DNA from: Patescibacteria group bacterium
GTDB taxonomy: Bacteria; Patescibacteriota; Microgenomatia; UBA12405; JAHJSD01
Length of the DNA stretch: 22,941 nt
Assembly: GCA_018830585.1 (NCBI GenBank)
Contig: JAHJSD010000044.1
Span: 1-22,941, forward strand
Direction of reading: 5' to 3'
The notes under the pieces are model-generated. The model had not been told where the DNA came from. It did no database searches and was given only the letters and a program-made list of their open reading frames with translations. Shown here one piece after another: positions 7,006 to 13,768 of the stretch. A program made the translations under genes and the position numbers. Position 1 is the first letter of the stretch, and every line of letters starts with the position of its first letter.

Positions 7006-9390
7006 ATGCCTATACTCTTACCGCCGACCAAAGAAAGCGGCAAGGAGGGAATCCTGCCTCTGGTGCCTCTTAGAAACCTGATTGCCTTTCCCGGGATTGA
7101 TCTTCAGTTAGTTTTCGGACGGCAGAAGTCAATCGACGCTTTGGTCACTTCTTTCGAAAGCGATAAATTAATTATGGTTTCTGCTCAGGAAGATCCGCGT
7201 ATAGACGATCCAAAAAGCGAGGATCTTTACCGGACCGGTGTAATTTGCCGGGTGGAACATATTGTCCGCATCGATGGAACAATTCACGCTGTTTTTAAGG
7301 GACTAAGAAGGGCGAAAATAATGGAGTTTTTAGGGGATGCTCCTTATATCAGAGTAAAGTTCAGGACTTTGACTGAAATTATCGAGGAAACCGAAGAAGT
7401 TAAGGTTTTGATCGATCATTTGCTGCGGATAGTGAAAAAGGCCTTTAGTTTAGGTAAAATTATGGATCCGGCGATTTTAGTAAATTTCAGCAAAGGCGTT
7501 CCCGCTTCCGAGCTGGCCGACCAAGTAGCCTTTTCTTTGGACCTGCCGATTGACAAGAAACAAAAAATACTGGAAACAGTTTCTTTGAAAGAGCGGTTGG
7601 AGATAGTTAGCGAAAGTTTATCCCACGAGATAAACATTTTGAGATTAGACCAATCAATTGAGAAAAAGACCAAGGCTAAGTTTGAGAGACAAATGAAAAA
7701 GGCGGTTTTGGAAGAGCGGAAAAAAGCGATTAACAGGGAGCTTAAAAAAATGGGTGTCAGCGAGGGGGAAAGCGATGACCTTAAAGAGCTGAGGAAAAAG
7801 ATTAAGGCAGCTAAAATGCCTTTTGAGGTCAGAAAAAAAGCGATTAATGAGCTGGGTAGGCTTACTAAGATGTCTCCTTTTTCTCCGGAAGTGAGCTATA
7901 TCCGGACCTATTTGGAATGGCTTTCAGAGATGCCCTGGAGTAAAACCAGCCGGGCCAAATTGGATATCAAAAAATCTAAAAAAATTTTAGACCAGGATCA
8001 TTTTGGGTTAAAAGAAGCCAAGGAGAGAATTTTGGAGCATTTGGCGGTAATGCAGCTGAGAAAGAGAGCCGGATCCGGGAAAAAACCAGGTAAAAACGGA
8101 GACAGCGGCAGCAACCTGCTTTGTTTTATCGGTCCCCCGGGAGTGGGTAAAACCTCAATCGGTAGATCTGTTTCCCGCGCTTTGGGTCGGAAATTCGCCC
8201 GAGTTTCCTTGGGAGGAATCAGAGACGAAGCCGAAATCAGAGGTCACAGAAGAACCTATGTAGGCGCCTTGCCGGGAAGAATTATTCAGGGTGTTAAAAA
8301 CGCCGGTACTAAGGATCCTATTTTTATGTTAGATGAAATTGACAAGCTGGGGAGTGATTTTCGGGGCGACCCGTCCTCCGCCTTGCTTGAAGTTTTGGAT
8401 CCGGAGCAGAACCGGGAGTTTTCCGACCATTATTTAGAGGTGCCTTTTGATCTTTCTCAGGTATTTTTTATTCTTACCGGCAATGTTACCAGTACCATCC
8501 CCGATCCGCTTTTGGACCGGTTGGAAATAATCCACTTTTCCGGCTATACCGACGAAGAAAAATTAGCCATTGCCAAAGAATATTTAGTTCCCAAACAAAT
8601 CCAAAAGCATGGTTTAAGAAAAAAAGATCTAATCTTTGCCGACACGATTTTAAAGGAAATTATCAGGGGTTACACCCGTGAGGCGGGAGTAAGAGAGCTG
8701 GAAAGGGTGATTGCTCGGGTTTGCCGCAAAGTGGCCAGGAAAATTGCTGAAGACAAGGCAAGCGAGCCGAAAATAAACAAAAGACTCTTGCGCCGTTTTT
8801 TGGGTCCGAAAAAGTTTAGTCACCAGCTGAAGGGCAAAAAAGATGAAATCGGGGTTTCTACCGGTTTGGCCTGGACTCAGGCGGGAGGGGAAATTCTTTT
8901 CATCGAAGTGGCTTTAATGCCCGGCAAGGGGAGGATGTCTTTGACTGGTAAATTGGGCACGGTGATGAAAGAATCCTGCCATGCCGCCTTGTCTTATGTC
9001 CGTAGCCACTGGCGCCAGTTGGGGATTGAAGATAAAGACTTTTTCCAGAAAACGGATTTCCATGTTCATGTCCCGGAAGGGGCTGTTTCCAAAGATGGTC
9101 CTTCTGCCGGTGTGGCGATCACTACCGCTTTGGTTTCCGCTTTGACAAAGACGCCTGTTTTCAAGGATGTTGGCATGACCGGGGAAATAACTCTCAGGGG
9201 CCAGGTCTTGCCTATCGGCGGGGTAAAAGAGAAAGTTTTGGCCGCTCACCGGGCCGGAATCAAAAAGGTTATTTTGCCTAAAGAAAACAAAAAAGATCTC
9301 TACGATGTTCCGAAAAAAGTCAAAAAAGATATTGAGTTTGTCTTTGCCGATAAAGTAGGTCAGGTTTTAAAAGAAGCCTTGAAAGTTTAA
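7006..9390 (+). CDS. lon: ATP-dependent protease Lon
   Basis: A cytoplasmic AAA+ serine protease that degrades misfolded and regulatory proteins. The 794 residues match bacterial LonA. There is an N-terminal LON substrate-binding domain (LPLVPLRNLIAFPG, about 17-30), a coiled helical region (about 210-290) and an AAA+ module with Walker A GPPGVGKT (376-383) and Walker B FMLDEID (440-446). The protease domain has catalytic Ser700 in KDGPSAG and Lys743 in GGVKEKV, 43 residues apart as in E. coli Lon. The linker around 355-369 is Gly/Lys-rich (AGSGKKPGKNGDSGS). The start ATG is almost at the predicted transcription start, with no Shine-Dalgarno. The stop overlaps the stop of a broken minus-strand gene. 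Confidence 0.96.
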   Translation: MPILLPPTKESGKEGILPLVPLRNLIAFPGIDLQLVFGRQKSIDALVTSFESDKLIMVSAQEDPRIDDPKSEDLYRTGVICRVEHIVRIDGTIHAVFKGLRRAKIMEFLGDAPYIRVKFRTLTEIIEETEEVKVLIDHLLRIVKKAFSLGKIMDPAILVNFSKGVPASELADQVAFSLDLPIDKKQKILETVSLKERLEIVSESLSHEINILRLDQSIEKKTKAKFERQMKKAVLEERKKAINRELKKMGVSEGESDDLKELRKKIKAAKMPFEVRKKAINELGRLTKMSPFSPEVSYIRTYLEWLSEMPWSKTSRAKLDIKKSKKILDQDHFGLKEAKERILEHLAVMQLRKRAGSGKKPGKNGDSGSNLLCFIGPPGVGKTSIGRSVSRALGRKFARVSLGGIRDEAEIRGHRRTYVGALPGRIIQGVKNAGTKDPIFMLDEIDKLGSDFRGDPSSALLEVLDPEQNREFSDHYLEVPFDLSQVFFILTGNVTSTIPDPLLDRLEIIHFSGYTDEEKLAIAKEYLVPKQIQKHGLRKKDLIFADTILKEIIRGYTREAGVRELERVIARVCRKVARKIAEDKASEPKINKRLLRRFLGPKKFSHQLKGKKDEIGVSTGLAWTQAGGEILFIEVALMPGKGRMSLTGKLGTVMKESCHAALSYVRSHWRQLGIEDKDFFQKTDFHVHVPEGAVSKDGPSAGVAITTALVSALTKTPVFKDVGMTGEITLRGQVLPIGGVKEKVLAAHRAGIKKVILPKENKKDLYDVPKKVKKDIEFVFADKVGQVLKEALKV

Positions 9391-9615
9391 GGACGCCGCC
9401 TTCTTTGCCGTTCTTCTCGCTCTTGCCGCCTTGCTTTGACAAGATTGGTTACTCCTTCCTGAGGGTAACGGCTCTTGCAAGTTTACCAAAGAACGATCCT
9501 TTGCCTCCTCCCTGATTGGTTCTTGCTCCCGGAAGATAAGAGATGTTTACTTCTGACCCGTCTCCATCAGGACCTTTCCTAACCCTAAGTTCAACCTGAC
9601 CTGTGCGCCGGTTAC
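9387..9615 (-). pseudogene. Broken minus-strand gene fragment of unknown family
   Basis: Read on the minus strand from 9615, an open frame gives RTGQVELRVRKGPDGDGSE, then a Gly-rich stretch and FFGKLARAVTLRKE, ending at TAA 9449-9451. Another frame takes over at the same place with QEGVTNLVKARRQEREERQR and ends at TAA 9387-9389, overlapping the lon stop. A one-base indel near 9452 would join them into a protein with a basic C-terminal tail, which is how many genuine genes end. The 5' side is cut by class-1 repeat copy C. I do not recognise the protein. It could be chance, but the tail composition and the tail-to-tail stop overlap argue for a decayed gene. Confidence 0.35.
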
Positions 9616-9728
9616 TAGCACACCCCCTAGCACACCCCCGGGGTGTACTAGGTTGACACCTCGGGGATTAATTCGATCCTGGATCGAAGATCCGGAAACG
9701 ATCCAGGATCGTGATTATCCAAAATGGA
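9616..9728 (+). repeat. Class-1 composite palindromic repeat, copy C (best preserved)
   Basis: Two tandem tagcacacccc(c) units lead into the palindrome acacccc-c-ggggtgt (9632-9646), then actaggttgacacctcggggattaat. A second hairpin follows with perfect 12-bp arms (9674-9685 cgatcctggatc, 9700-9711 gatccaggatcg, 14-nt loop), and then tgattatccaaaatgg. Copies A and B keep this order. Confidence 0.9.
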
Positions 9729-9731
9729 GCC

Positions 9732-9755
9732 CCACGGGTAAAAACCCGTGGTTTT
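9732..9755 (+). terminator. Perfect hairpin with T-run, possible terminator or IS end
   Basis: ccacgggt-aaaa-acccgtgg (9732-9751) is followed by tttt, which has the form of an intrinsic terminator on the plus strand. The same 12-mer (ccacgggtaaaa, 9732-9743) is also inverted at 9826-9837 (ttttacccgtgg), so the pair could instead frame a small lost element of about 106 bp. Confidence 0.45.
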
Positions 9756-9866
9756 CTTGGTTCAGGCATAAACACCTATTTTTTCCTGTCTGCCTTGTTG
9801 GCCTTATTGGCCTTATTCCTTTCGGTTTTACCCGTGGTACCAATATTATTACCTCCTTACTTGAAA

Positions 9867-9886
9867 CCCTAGTCTTTAGACTGGGG
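9867..9886 (+). repeat. IS200/IS605-type left-end hairpin (relic)
   Basis: ccctagtc-ttta-gactgggg forms an 8-bp stem with one G-T pair. It lies 30 bp before the start of a tnpA relic, where IS200/IS605 elements carry their subterminal left-end hairpin. Confidence 0.5.
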
Positions 9887-9916
9887 CGGGAGTGGAATCT
9901 GTGGCATACTTTCCCC

Positions 9917-10165
9917 ATGGGTTTTAGATATTGGTCTGGAGGTCATACCAAATACCGGTTAATGTATCACCTTGTTTGGATACCAAAGTACCGTAAACGA
10001 GTGCTCCGAGGCGAAATAGCCAGAACGGTTACTCACCTGATCTATGAAGCGGTAAAAATTAATTGGTGGTGGGTGGAAGAACTTAAAGTAATGAAAAACC
10101 ATGTTTACACGATCATCCAGATCCACCCCAAAGAAAGCTTGGCGGAAGTAACGGTAGTACACACG
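9917..10165 (+). pseudogene. tnpA: IS200/IS605 tnpA relic, 3' truncated and active site degraded
   Basis: From ATG 9917 the translation carries the classic IS200-type transposase N-terminus: TKYRLMYHLVWIPKYRKRVL, then VEELKVMKNHVYTIIQIHPKES and LAEV. TnpA is a HUH single-strand transposase of about 130-150 residues that acts with a C-terminal catalytic tyrosine. Here the HUH motif reads NHVY instead of DHVH, so the second metal-binding histidine is lost. The similarity stops after about 80 residues, where class-1 repeat copy D begins at 10171, so the catalytic-tyrosine region is gone. The longer open frame around it (9653-10351) is LE DNA and repeat, not protein. A dead remnant. Confidence 0.8.
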
Positions 10166-10170
10166 GTAAT

Positions 10171-10283
10171 ACACCCCCGGGGTGTCTTGCCCTTGACACC
10201 TCGGGGGATCAACCCGATCCAGGATCGTGATGGTTCGGAACAATTTGGCGGTAGATCCCCGAGGTGTGTTAGGTTGATACTTA
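10171..10283 (+). repeat. Class-1 repeat, copy D (short form plus a second partial copy)
   Basis: The palindrome acacccc-c-ggggtgt (10171-10185) is followed by ttgacacctcggggg. Next comes only the 3' arm of the second hairpin (cgatccaggatcg) and tgatggttcggaacaa. From 10253 a further piece (gatccccgaggtgtgttaggttgata) repeats the post-palindrome half. The block cuts the tnpA relic. Confidence 0.75.
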
Positions 10284-10366
10284 TTGACACAGTCTCTTTT
10301 CGTAGTCAACAATTTTATAGCCCCATTTTTTGTCCATTATGCCAGCCTTAGCATAATTCGTTTTTT

Positions 10367-10427
10367 TAGCACACCCTTAGCACACTTAGCACACCCCCGG
10401 GGTGTGATAGGTTGACACCTCGGGAAA
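10367..10427 (+). repeat. Class-1 repeat, copy E (first half only)
   Basis: Three tandem units (tagcacaccct, tagcacact, tagcacaccc) lead into the palindrome 10391-10405 and then gataggttgacacctcggg. The second hairpin is absent. The tandem units directly before the palindrome are also seen in copies A and C and in the secA-side end of the RAYT element. Confidence 0.8.
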
Positions 10428-10452
10428 GGGAATATAAATGTTTTGAAACCTC

Positions 10453-10560
10453 TCAATCAATTATTGCTTCTAAGATGGGTTTGGGCCCGAAAATGTTGTA
10501 TAACTGACCTGTCCCATCTCCGTTAGACAAACAAAAACCTCCCTGGTTGGGGAGATCTTT
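10453..10560 (-). pseudogene. Coding-like minus-strand tail of unknown family
   Basis: On the minus strand the frame ending at TGA 10453-10455 reads DLPNQGGFCLSNGDGTGQLY then NIFGPKPILEAIID. It is protein-like in composition and shares the TGQ(V/L) and (D/N)GDG(S/T) words with the fragment at 9449-9615. It overlaps the presumed tRNA terminator and has no start, so it is at best a remnant. Chance cannot be excluded. Confidence 0.2.
10533..10554 (-). terminator. Intrinsic terminator after tRNA-Glu
   Basis: On the minus strand, just past the tRNA 3' end, ctccc-caacca-gggag is followed by gttttt. A short stem with a T-run fits a terminator for the tRNA transcript. Confidence 0.5.
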
Positions 10561-10565
10561 GTTTG

Positions 10566-10637
10566 TGCCCCTAAGGAGAATTGAACTCCTGTTTCCGCCG
10601 TGAGAGGGCGATGTCCTAACCGCTAGACGATAGGGGC
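10566..10637 (-). tRNA. tRNA-Glu (anticodon CTC)
   Basis: The minus strand folds as a complete cloverleaf: acceptor gcccta-type stem (gcccc ta / ta ggggc), D-arm gtct...ggac, and anticodon stem tcgcc/ggcgg around the loop ctctcac giving CTC. The T-arm is aggag-ttcaatt-ctcct and the discriminator is A. CCA is not encoded. It reads GAG codons; the CTC version is usually a second isoacceptor next to a TTC tRNA-Glu elsewhere. Confidence 0.93.
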
Positions 10638-10650
10638 GGCTGATATCTAT

Positions 10651-10679
10651 TTTATCATTTATTCATTTATCATTTAAAA
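10651..10679 (-). repeat. Heptamer tract upstream of tRNA-Glu
   Basis: On the plus strand: tttatca, tttattca, tttatca, tttaaaa, a 7-bp period with one 8-mer. Its complement (tgataaa) is a rotation of the atgataa unit in the array upstream of lon. It includes a TAAAAT (minus) that could be the tRNA -10. Confidence 0.5.
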
Positions 10680-10980
10680 TTGGTTATTTATCCTCAACAC
10701 ATTTTAGTTTTTTAAAAGTTTTTTTTCCGGAGAGAAAGGTTTCCGGTGTTTAGTCTGGGTGTGATTCACTATAGGAAAATGTAAGCCGTTACCGGGCAAT
10801 TTTAAATCAAGATTATTTTTCATTTTTAGGTTTCAAGTTGTTTTTTTTAACGTCGATCGGCGTTAAAAACGCGCATACTATAGGAGAGTATTTTGACCCT
10901 AACTTGGGAGAAACAACAATCGTTTCGAGAACCTTAACTCGGGAAAGATCTGTTGCCAAAAGACTTGTTTTGATCTGACC

Positions 10981-11012
10981 TTAACTGATCTAATCTGGGT
11001 TAGATCAGTTAA
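10981..11012. promoter_or_regulatory. Perfect 13-bp inverted repeat, possible operator
   Basis: ttaactgatctaa (10981-10993), a 6-bp loop tctggg, then ttagatcagttaa (11000-11012). There is no T-run on either side, so it is not a standard terminator. It ends 36 bp before a consensus -35 box, a plausible activator or repressor site. Confidence 0.55.
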
Positions 11013-11048
11013 AATTGAAAGCTGAGTACACATTTAGTACCCATAGAT

Positions 11049-11076
11049 TTGACAAAAGTAAACTGGTTGGTATAAT
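11049..11076 (+). promoter_or_regulatory. Consensus sigma-70 promoter
   Basis: TTGACA (11049-11054), 16 bp, then TATAAT (11071-11076). Both boxes match consensus exactly, unlike any other promoter in the window. The start site is expected near 11083. Confidence 0.75.
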
Positions 11077-11082
11077 GGGGAA

Positions 11083-11192
11083 TCCGTGCTAAAAAGTACT
11101 TGTCTTTCCGTCATTATTTTTAATAAGCCCTATTTATAGGCGGAGGGCTTAATTGGTAAAGAATTTAGGCCCCGCTAAGCGGGGCTTTTTCT
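11083..11192 (+). ncRNA. Candidate small RNA or attenuating leader before greA
   Basis: About 110 nt lie between the consensus promoter and a strong intrinsic terminator, with no persuasive ORF. Foldable parts include ttatt-ttt-aataa (about 11115-11129), aagccc...gggctt (about 11127-11152, enclosing a ccta/tagg pair) and the terminator stem. It does not match tmRNA, RNase P RNA or SRP RNA signatures that I know. It is either a free-standing sRNA or a leader that controls how much RNA polymerase reaches greA-lysS, whose start codon is 50 bp beyond the T-run. Confidence 0.45.
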
Positions 11193-11194
11193 TT
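11169..11194 (+). terminator. Strong intrinsic terminator upstream of greA
   Basis: gccccgc-taa-gcggggc (11169-11185), a 7-bp GC-rich stem, is followed by tttttcttt. The best terminator in the window, placed before, not after, a gene. Confidence 0.88.
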
Positions 11195-11242
11195 ATTAAG
11201 GGAGGATTTTGTTATTTATTTAACGCTATTTAAGGAGTAAAT

Positions 11243-11698
11243 ATGAAAAGCGTATTGACTGCGGTCGGTTTAGAGAAATTGCAGTGCCAACTGAATCTCC
11301 TTAGGAAAAAAAGGGCCAGATTGGTCGAGGAAATGGAAATGGCCCGCCAAGAAGGCGATTTGGCCGAAAACTCTGCCTATCATCAGCTCAGAGAAGATGT
11401 TGCCGTGGTCACTAGTCAAATTGAAGACTTGGAGGATAAATTGGCCGGAGCTAAGGTAATCGACGGCACTGGTAGTGATACCGACAAGGTTGATATTGGC
11501 AATAAAGTAAAAGTGGAGGTCAACTCCATCGTCAGGAATTTCGAAATCGTCGGCGACGGCGAGGCGGACCCTTTAAACGGTAAAACCTCATACCAATCGC
11601 CAATCGGTTCCGGCCTATTAGGAAAAAAGAAGGGCGATCTGGTCAAAATCGAGACTCCGGGGGGAATGATTGAGTATCGCATTTTGGAAATTGAGTAG
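11243..11698 (+). CDS. greA: Transcription elongation factor GreA
   Basis: Enters the secondary channel of backtracked RNA polymerase and stimulates cleavage of the 3' end of the RNA. 151 residues, slightly shorter than E. coli GreA. The N-terminal coiled coil carries the tip motif GDLAENSAYHQLRE (38-51) with the two acidic residues D39 and E42 that coordinate catalytic magnesium. The C-terminal FKBP-like domain ends in SPIGSGLLGKKKGDLVKIET. A proper Shine-Dalgarno (aaggag) precedes the ATG, in contrast to the leaderless-looking genes. It is followed after 17 bp by lysS, so the two probably share a transcript from 11049 if the terminator at 11169 is read through. Confidence 0.93.
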   Translation: MKSVLTAVGLEKLQCQLNLLRKKRARLVEEMEMARQEGDLAENSAYHQLREDVAVVTSQIEDLEDKLAGAKVIDGTGSDTDKVDIGNKVKVEVNSIVRNFEIVGDGEADPLNGKTSYQSPIGSGLLGKKKGDLVKIETPGGMIEYRILEIE

Positions 11699-11715
11699 CT
11701 ATAATAGAGGATAAT

Positions 11716-13191
11716 ATGGCTGAAAGCAGGCTGTCAACGATCAGGAAGCAAAGGATAGAAAAAATAAAAAAACTTCGGCAGCTTGGGATAAACCCATTTC
11801 CTTATCGTTTTGACAAAAAACACACTTGTCTTCAGGTTTCCAAAAACTTGGGGAAAAAAGTAAAAACTGCTGGCAGAATTATGGCGATTCGCGGCCACGG
11901 CAGAATCTTGTTTTTTGACTTAGTCGATTCAACCGGCAAAATTCAGCTTTGGTTTCAGGAAAACAATTTAGGCAAAGACAACTTTCTCGTGCTTAAACTC
12001 CTGGATGTTGGTGATTTCCTCGGAGTTGAAGGGATTGTAGTTAAAACTAAGTCTGGAGAAACTAGCATAGACGTCACCTCCTTTGAAATTTTGTCCAAAG
12101 CGATCAGGCCTTTACCGGATCAGTGGCATGGATTCAAAGACACCGAGGAGCGTTACCGAAAGCGGTATTTGGATCTTCTTTTGGATCCCACCGTCCGGTC
12201 TCGATTTGAAACGCGAAGTAAAATTATTCGTAGAATACAGGAATATCTTGATAGATTGGGTTTTGTTGAAGTGGAAACTCCGACACTCCAGCCTTTGTAC
12301 GGTGGGACCAATGCTCGGCCTTTTGTCACTCACCTAAACTCTTTGGATGTCGATATGTATCTGAAAATTGCCCCGGAACTGTATCTTAAGAGATTAATCA
12401 TCGGCGGGTACGAGAAAGTCTATGAGATTTGCAAAGATTTTCGCAACGAAGGGATGGATCTTTCCCATAATCCCGAATTTACCATGATGGAATTCTACGA
12501 GGCCTACGCCGACTATCAGCGGATTATGGATGTTACCGAGGGTCTTTATAAACACTTGGCTCAAAAACTTTTTGAAAAAATGGAAATTACCATTCATGGT
12601 AAAAAGATTGATCTTTCCGGTAAGTGGCCGAGGGTGGAAATGACAGTCCTGTTTAAGCAAAAACTGAAGATAGATGTTGAAAAATCAACCAAAGAAGAAC
12701 TGCTCCTTTTTGCCAAAAATAAAAAGCTTGAGCCGAAAGGGAATGAAAGTAAAGGCGAATTAATTTACCTGATTTTTGAGCACCTTATTCCGTCGACATT
12801 AGTCCGGCCGACTTGGGTGATCGATTATCCGATTGAGGTCAGTCCTTTATCAAAAAAACACCGTTTAAAAGAGGGTTGGGTGGAAAGGTTTGAGGGCTAT
12901 ATTGGCGGAGAGGAAATTTGTGACGGCTGGTCGGAGGTAATTGATCCGATTGAACAAAGACGACGTTTCGAAAGTGAGCAAAAAGCAATGAGGGAGGGGA
13001 GAAATGACGAAGCCCACCCGGTTGACCAGGACTTTTTAGTGGCGATGGAATACGGCATGCCGGTTTTGGGCGGTATTGGTATCGGCATTGATAGACTAAC
13101 CATGTTTTTTACCGATACTTGGTCAATTAAAGAAGTGATTCTTTTTCCGATTTTAAGACCGAAAGGAGCTAAAAATGCCGGAAAGAAGTAG
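11716..13191 (+). CDS. lysS: Lysyl-tRNA synthetase, class II
   Basis: Charges tRNA-Lys. 491 residues: an N-terminal OB-fold anticodon-binding domain (about 50-130), then the class II core. Motif 1 surrounds SRFETRSKIIRRIQEYLDRL (about 162-181), followed by FVEVETPTLQPLYGGTNARPF. Motif 2 has EICKDFRNEGMDLSHNPEFT (237-256), and motif 3 is GGIGIGIDRLTMFF near the C-terminus. An AGAGG five bases before the ATG serves as ribosome-binding site. A TATAAT (11700-11705) sits ten bases before the start, so an extra internal promoter is possible. The 3' end overlaps the HD-domain gene by 17 bp. Confidence 0.96.
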   Translation: MAESRLSTIRKQRIEKIKKLRQLGINPFPYRFDKKHTCLQVSKNLGKKVKTAGRIMAIRGHGRILFFDLVDSTGKIQLWFQENNLGKDNFLVLKLLDVGDFLGVEGIVVKTKSGETSIDVTSFEILSKAIRPLPDQWHGFKDTEERYRKRYLDLLLDPTVRSRFETRSKIIRRIQEYLDRLGFVEVETPTLQPLYGGTNARPFVTHLNSLDVDMYLKIAPELYLKRLIIGGYEKVYEICKDFRNEGMDLSHNPEFTMMEFYEAYADYQRIMDVTEGLYKHLAQKLFEKMEITIHGKKIDLSGKWPRVEMTVLFKQKLKIDVEKSTKEELLLFAKNKKLEPKGNESKGELIYLIFEHLIPSTLVRPTWVIDYPIEVSPLSKKHRLKEGWVERFEGYIGGEEICDGWSEVIDPIEQRRRFESEQKAMREGRNDEAHPVDQDFLVAMEYGMPVLGGIGIGIDRLTMFFTDTWSIKEVILFPILRPKGAKNAGKK

Positions 13192-13768
13192 ACTGCTGGA
13201 AATTTTAAATCAAGAGGTTGAAAACAAAAATATTATTAAACACATGTTTGCTGCCGAGGCTTGTATGGCGGCGCTGGCGCGCGAAATCAAAAATCAAAAA
13301 TCAAAAATCAAAAAAGAAGAGGTTAACGAAGAAAAGTGGGCTTTCGCCGGGCTAATGCACGACGGTGATTACAAAGACAGCGTGCCCATAGAAAAACAAG
13401 GCATAGAGATTGTTAATATTTTGAAAAAACAAGGAATCGAAGTTCCCGATTCAGTGGCTCATGCTATGGCGGCTCATAACTGGCACAATACCGGGGTAGA
13501 GCCAAAAAGCCTAATGGATTGGACTTTATTCATTTGCGATTCTTTAACCGGGTTAATTGTTGCCTGCGCCTTGGTCCGGCCGGAGAAAAGGTTAGCTACG
13601 GTTACAGTTGATTCTGTTTTGAAAAAGTTTCCTGACAAAAGGTTTGCCGCTGGCACCAGGAGAGAGGAAATAAAGCTGTGTCAGGAGAAATTAGGCATTC
13701 CTTTAGAGGAATTTGTTAAAATATGTTTGGAGGCGATGCAGGCAGTTAGCGACGATTTAGGACTTTAA
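13175..13768 (+). CDS. HD-domain protein, probable phosphohydrolase
   Basis: 197 residues with the HD metal ligands in order: H23 (IKHMFAAEA), H62-D63 (GLMHDGDYK) and D122 (FICDSLTGL). H101 in AAHNWHNTG is a further likely ligand. HD proteins of this size usually cleave phosphate esters of nucleotides or small metabolites; the substrate here is unknown. The start overlaps lysS by 17 bp with its own aaaggag site inside lysS, so translation is coupled. Residues 38-47 (about EIKNQKSKIK) are encoded by four atcaaaa heptamers (13286-13313), an insertion between the first and second metal-binding helices that looks like a simple-repeat expansion. Confidence 0.78.
   Translation: MPERSRLLEILNQEVENKNIIKHMFAAEACMAALAREIKNQKSKIKKEEVNEEKWAFAGLMHDGDYKDSVPIEKQGIEIVNILKKQGIEVPDSVAHAMAAHNWHNTGVEPKSLMDWTLFICDSLTGLIVACALVRPEKRLATVTVDSVLKKFPDKRFAAGTRREEIKLCQEKLGIPLEEFVKICLEAMQAVSDDLGL
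13286..13313 (+). repeat. Heptamer tract (atcaaaa)4 inside the HD gene
   Basis: Four exact atcaaaa units inside coding sequence. 28 bp is not a multiple of three, so gain or loss of one unit would shift the frame. Confidence 0.85.

Larger units (their letters stand above)
10638..11242. other. 605-bp non-coding region between tRNA-Glu and greA
   Basis: No credible ORF. From the left: a heptamer tract upstream of the tRNA on its strand (10651-10679), about 300 bp with nothing I recognise, a 13-bp-arm inverted repeat (10981-11012), a consensus promoter (11049-11076), a candidate small RNA (11083-11192) with terminator, and the greA ribosome-binding site. Confidence 0.6.

Noticed and set aside
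9653..10351. A single 232-residue protein over the tnpA relic
   Set aside because: The frame strings together repeat copy C, IS left-end DNA, a tnpA piece and repeat copy D; only residues from 9917 to about 10165 look like protein.
10367..10405. CRISPR-like array from the tandem tagcacaccc units
   Set aside because: Units are 9-11 bp with no spacers of regular length and no cas genes nearby.
10638..11082. tmRNA, RNase P RNA or SRP RNA in the long non-coding gap
   Set aside because: None of the conserved core sequences of these RNAs is visible on either strand.
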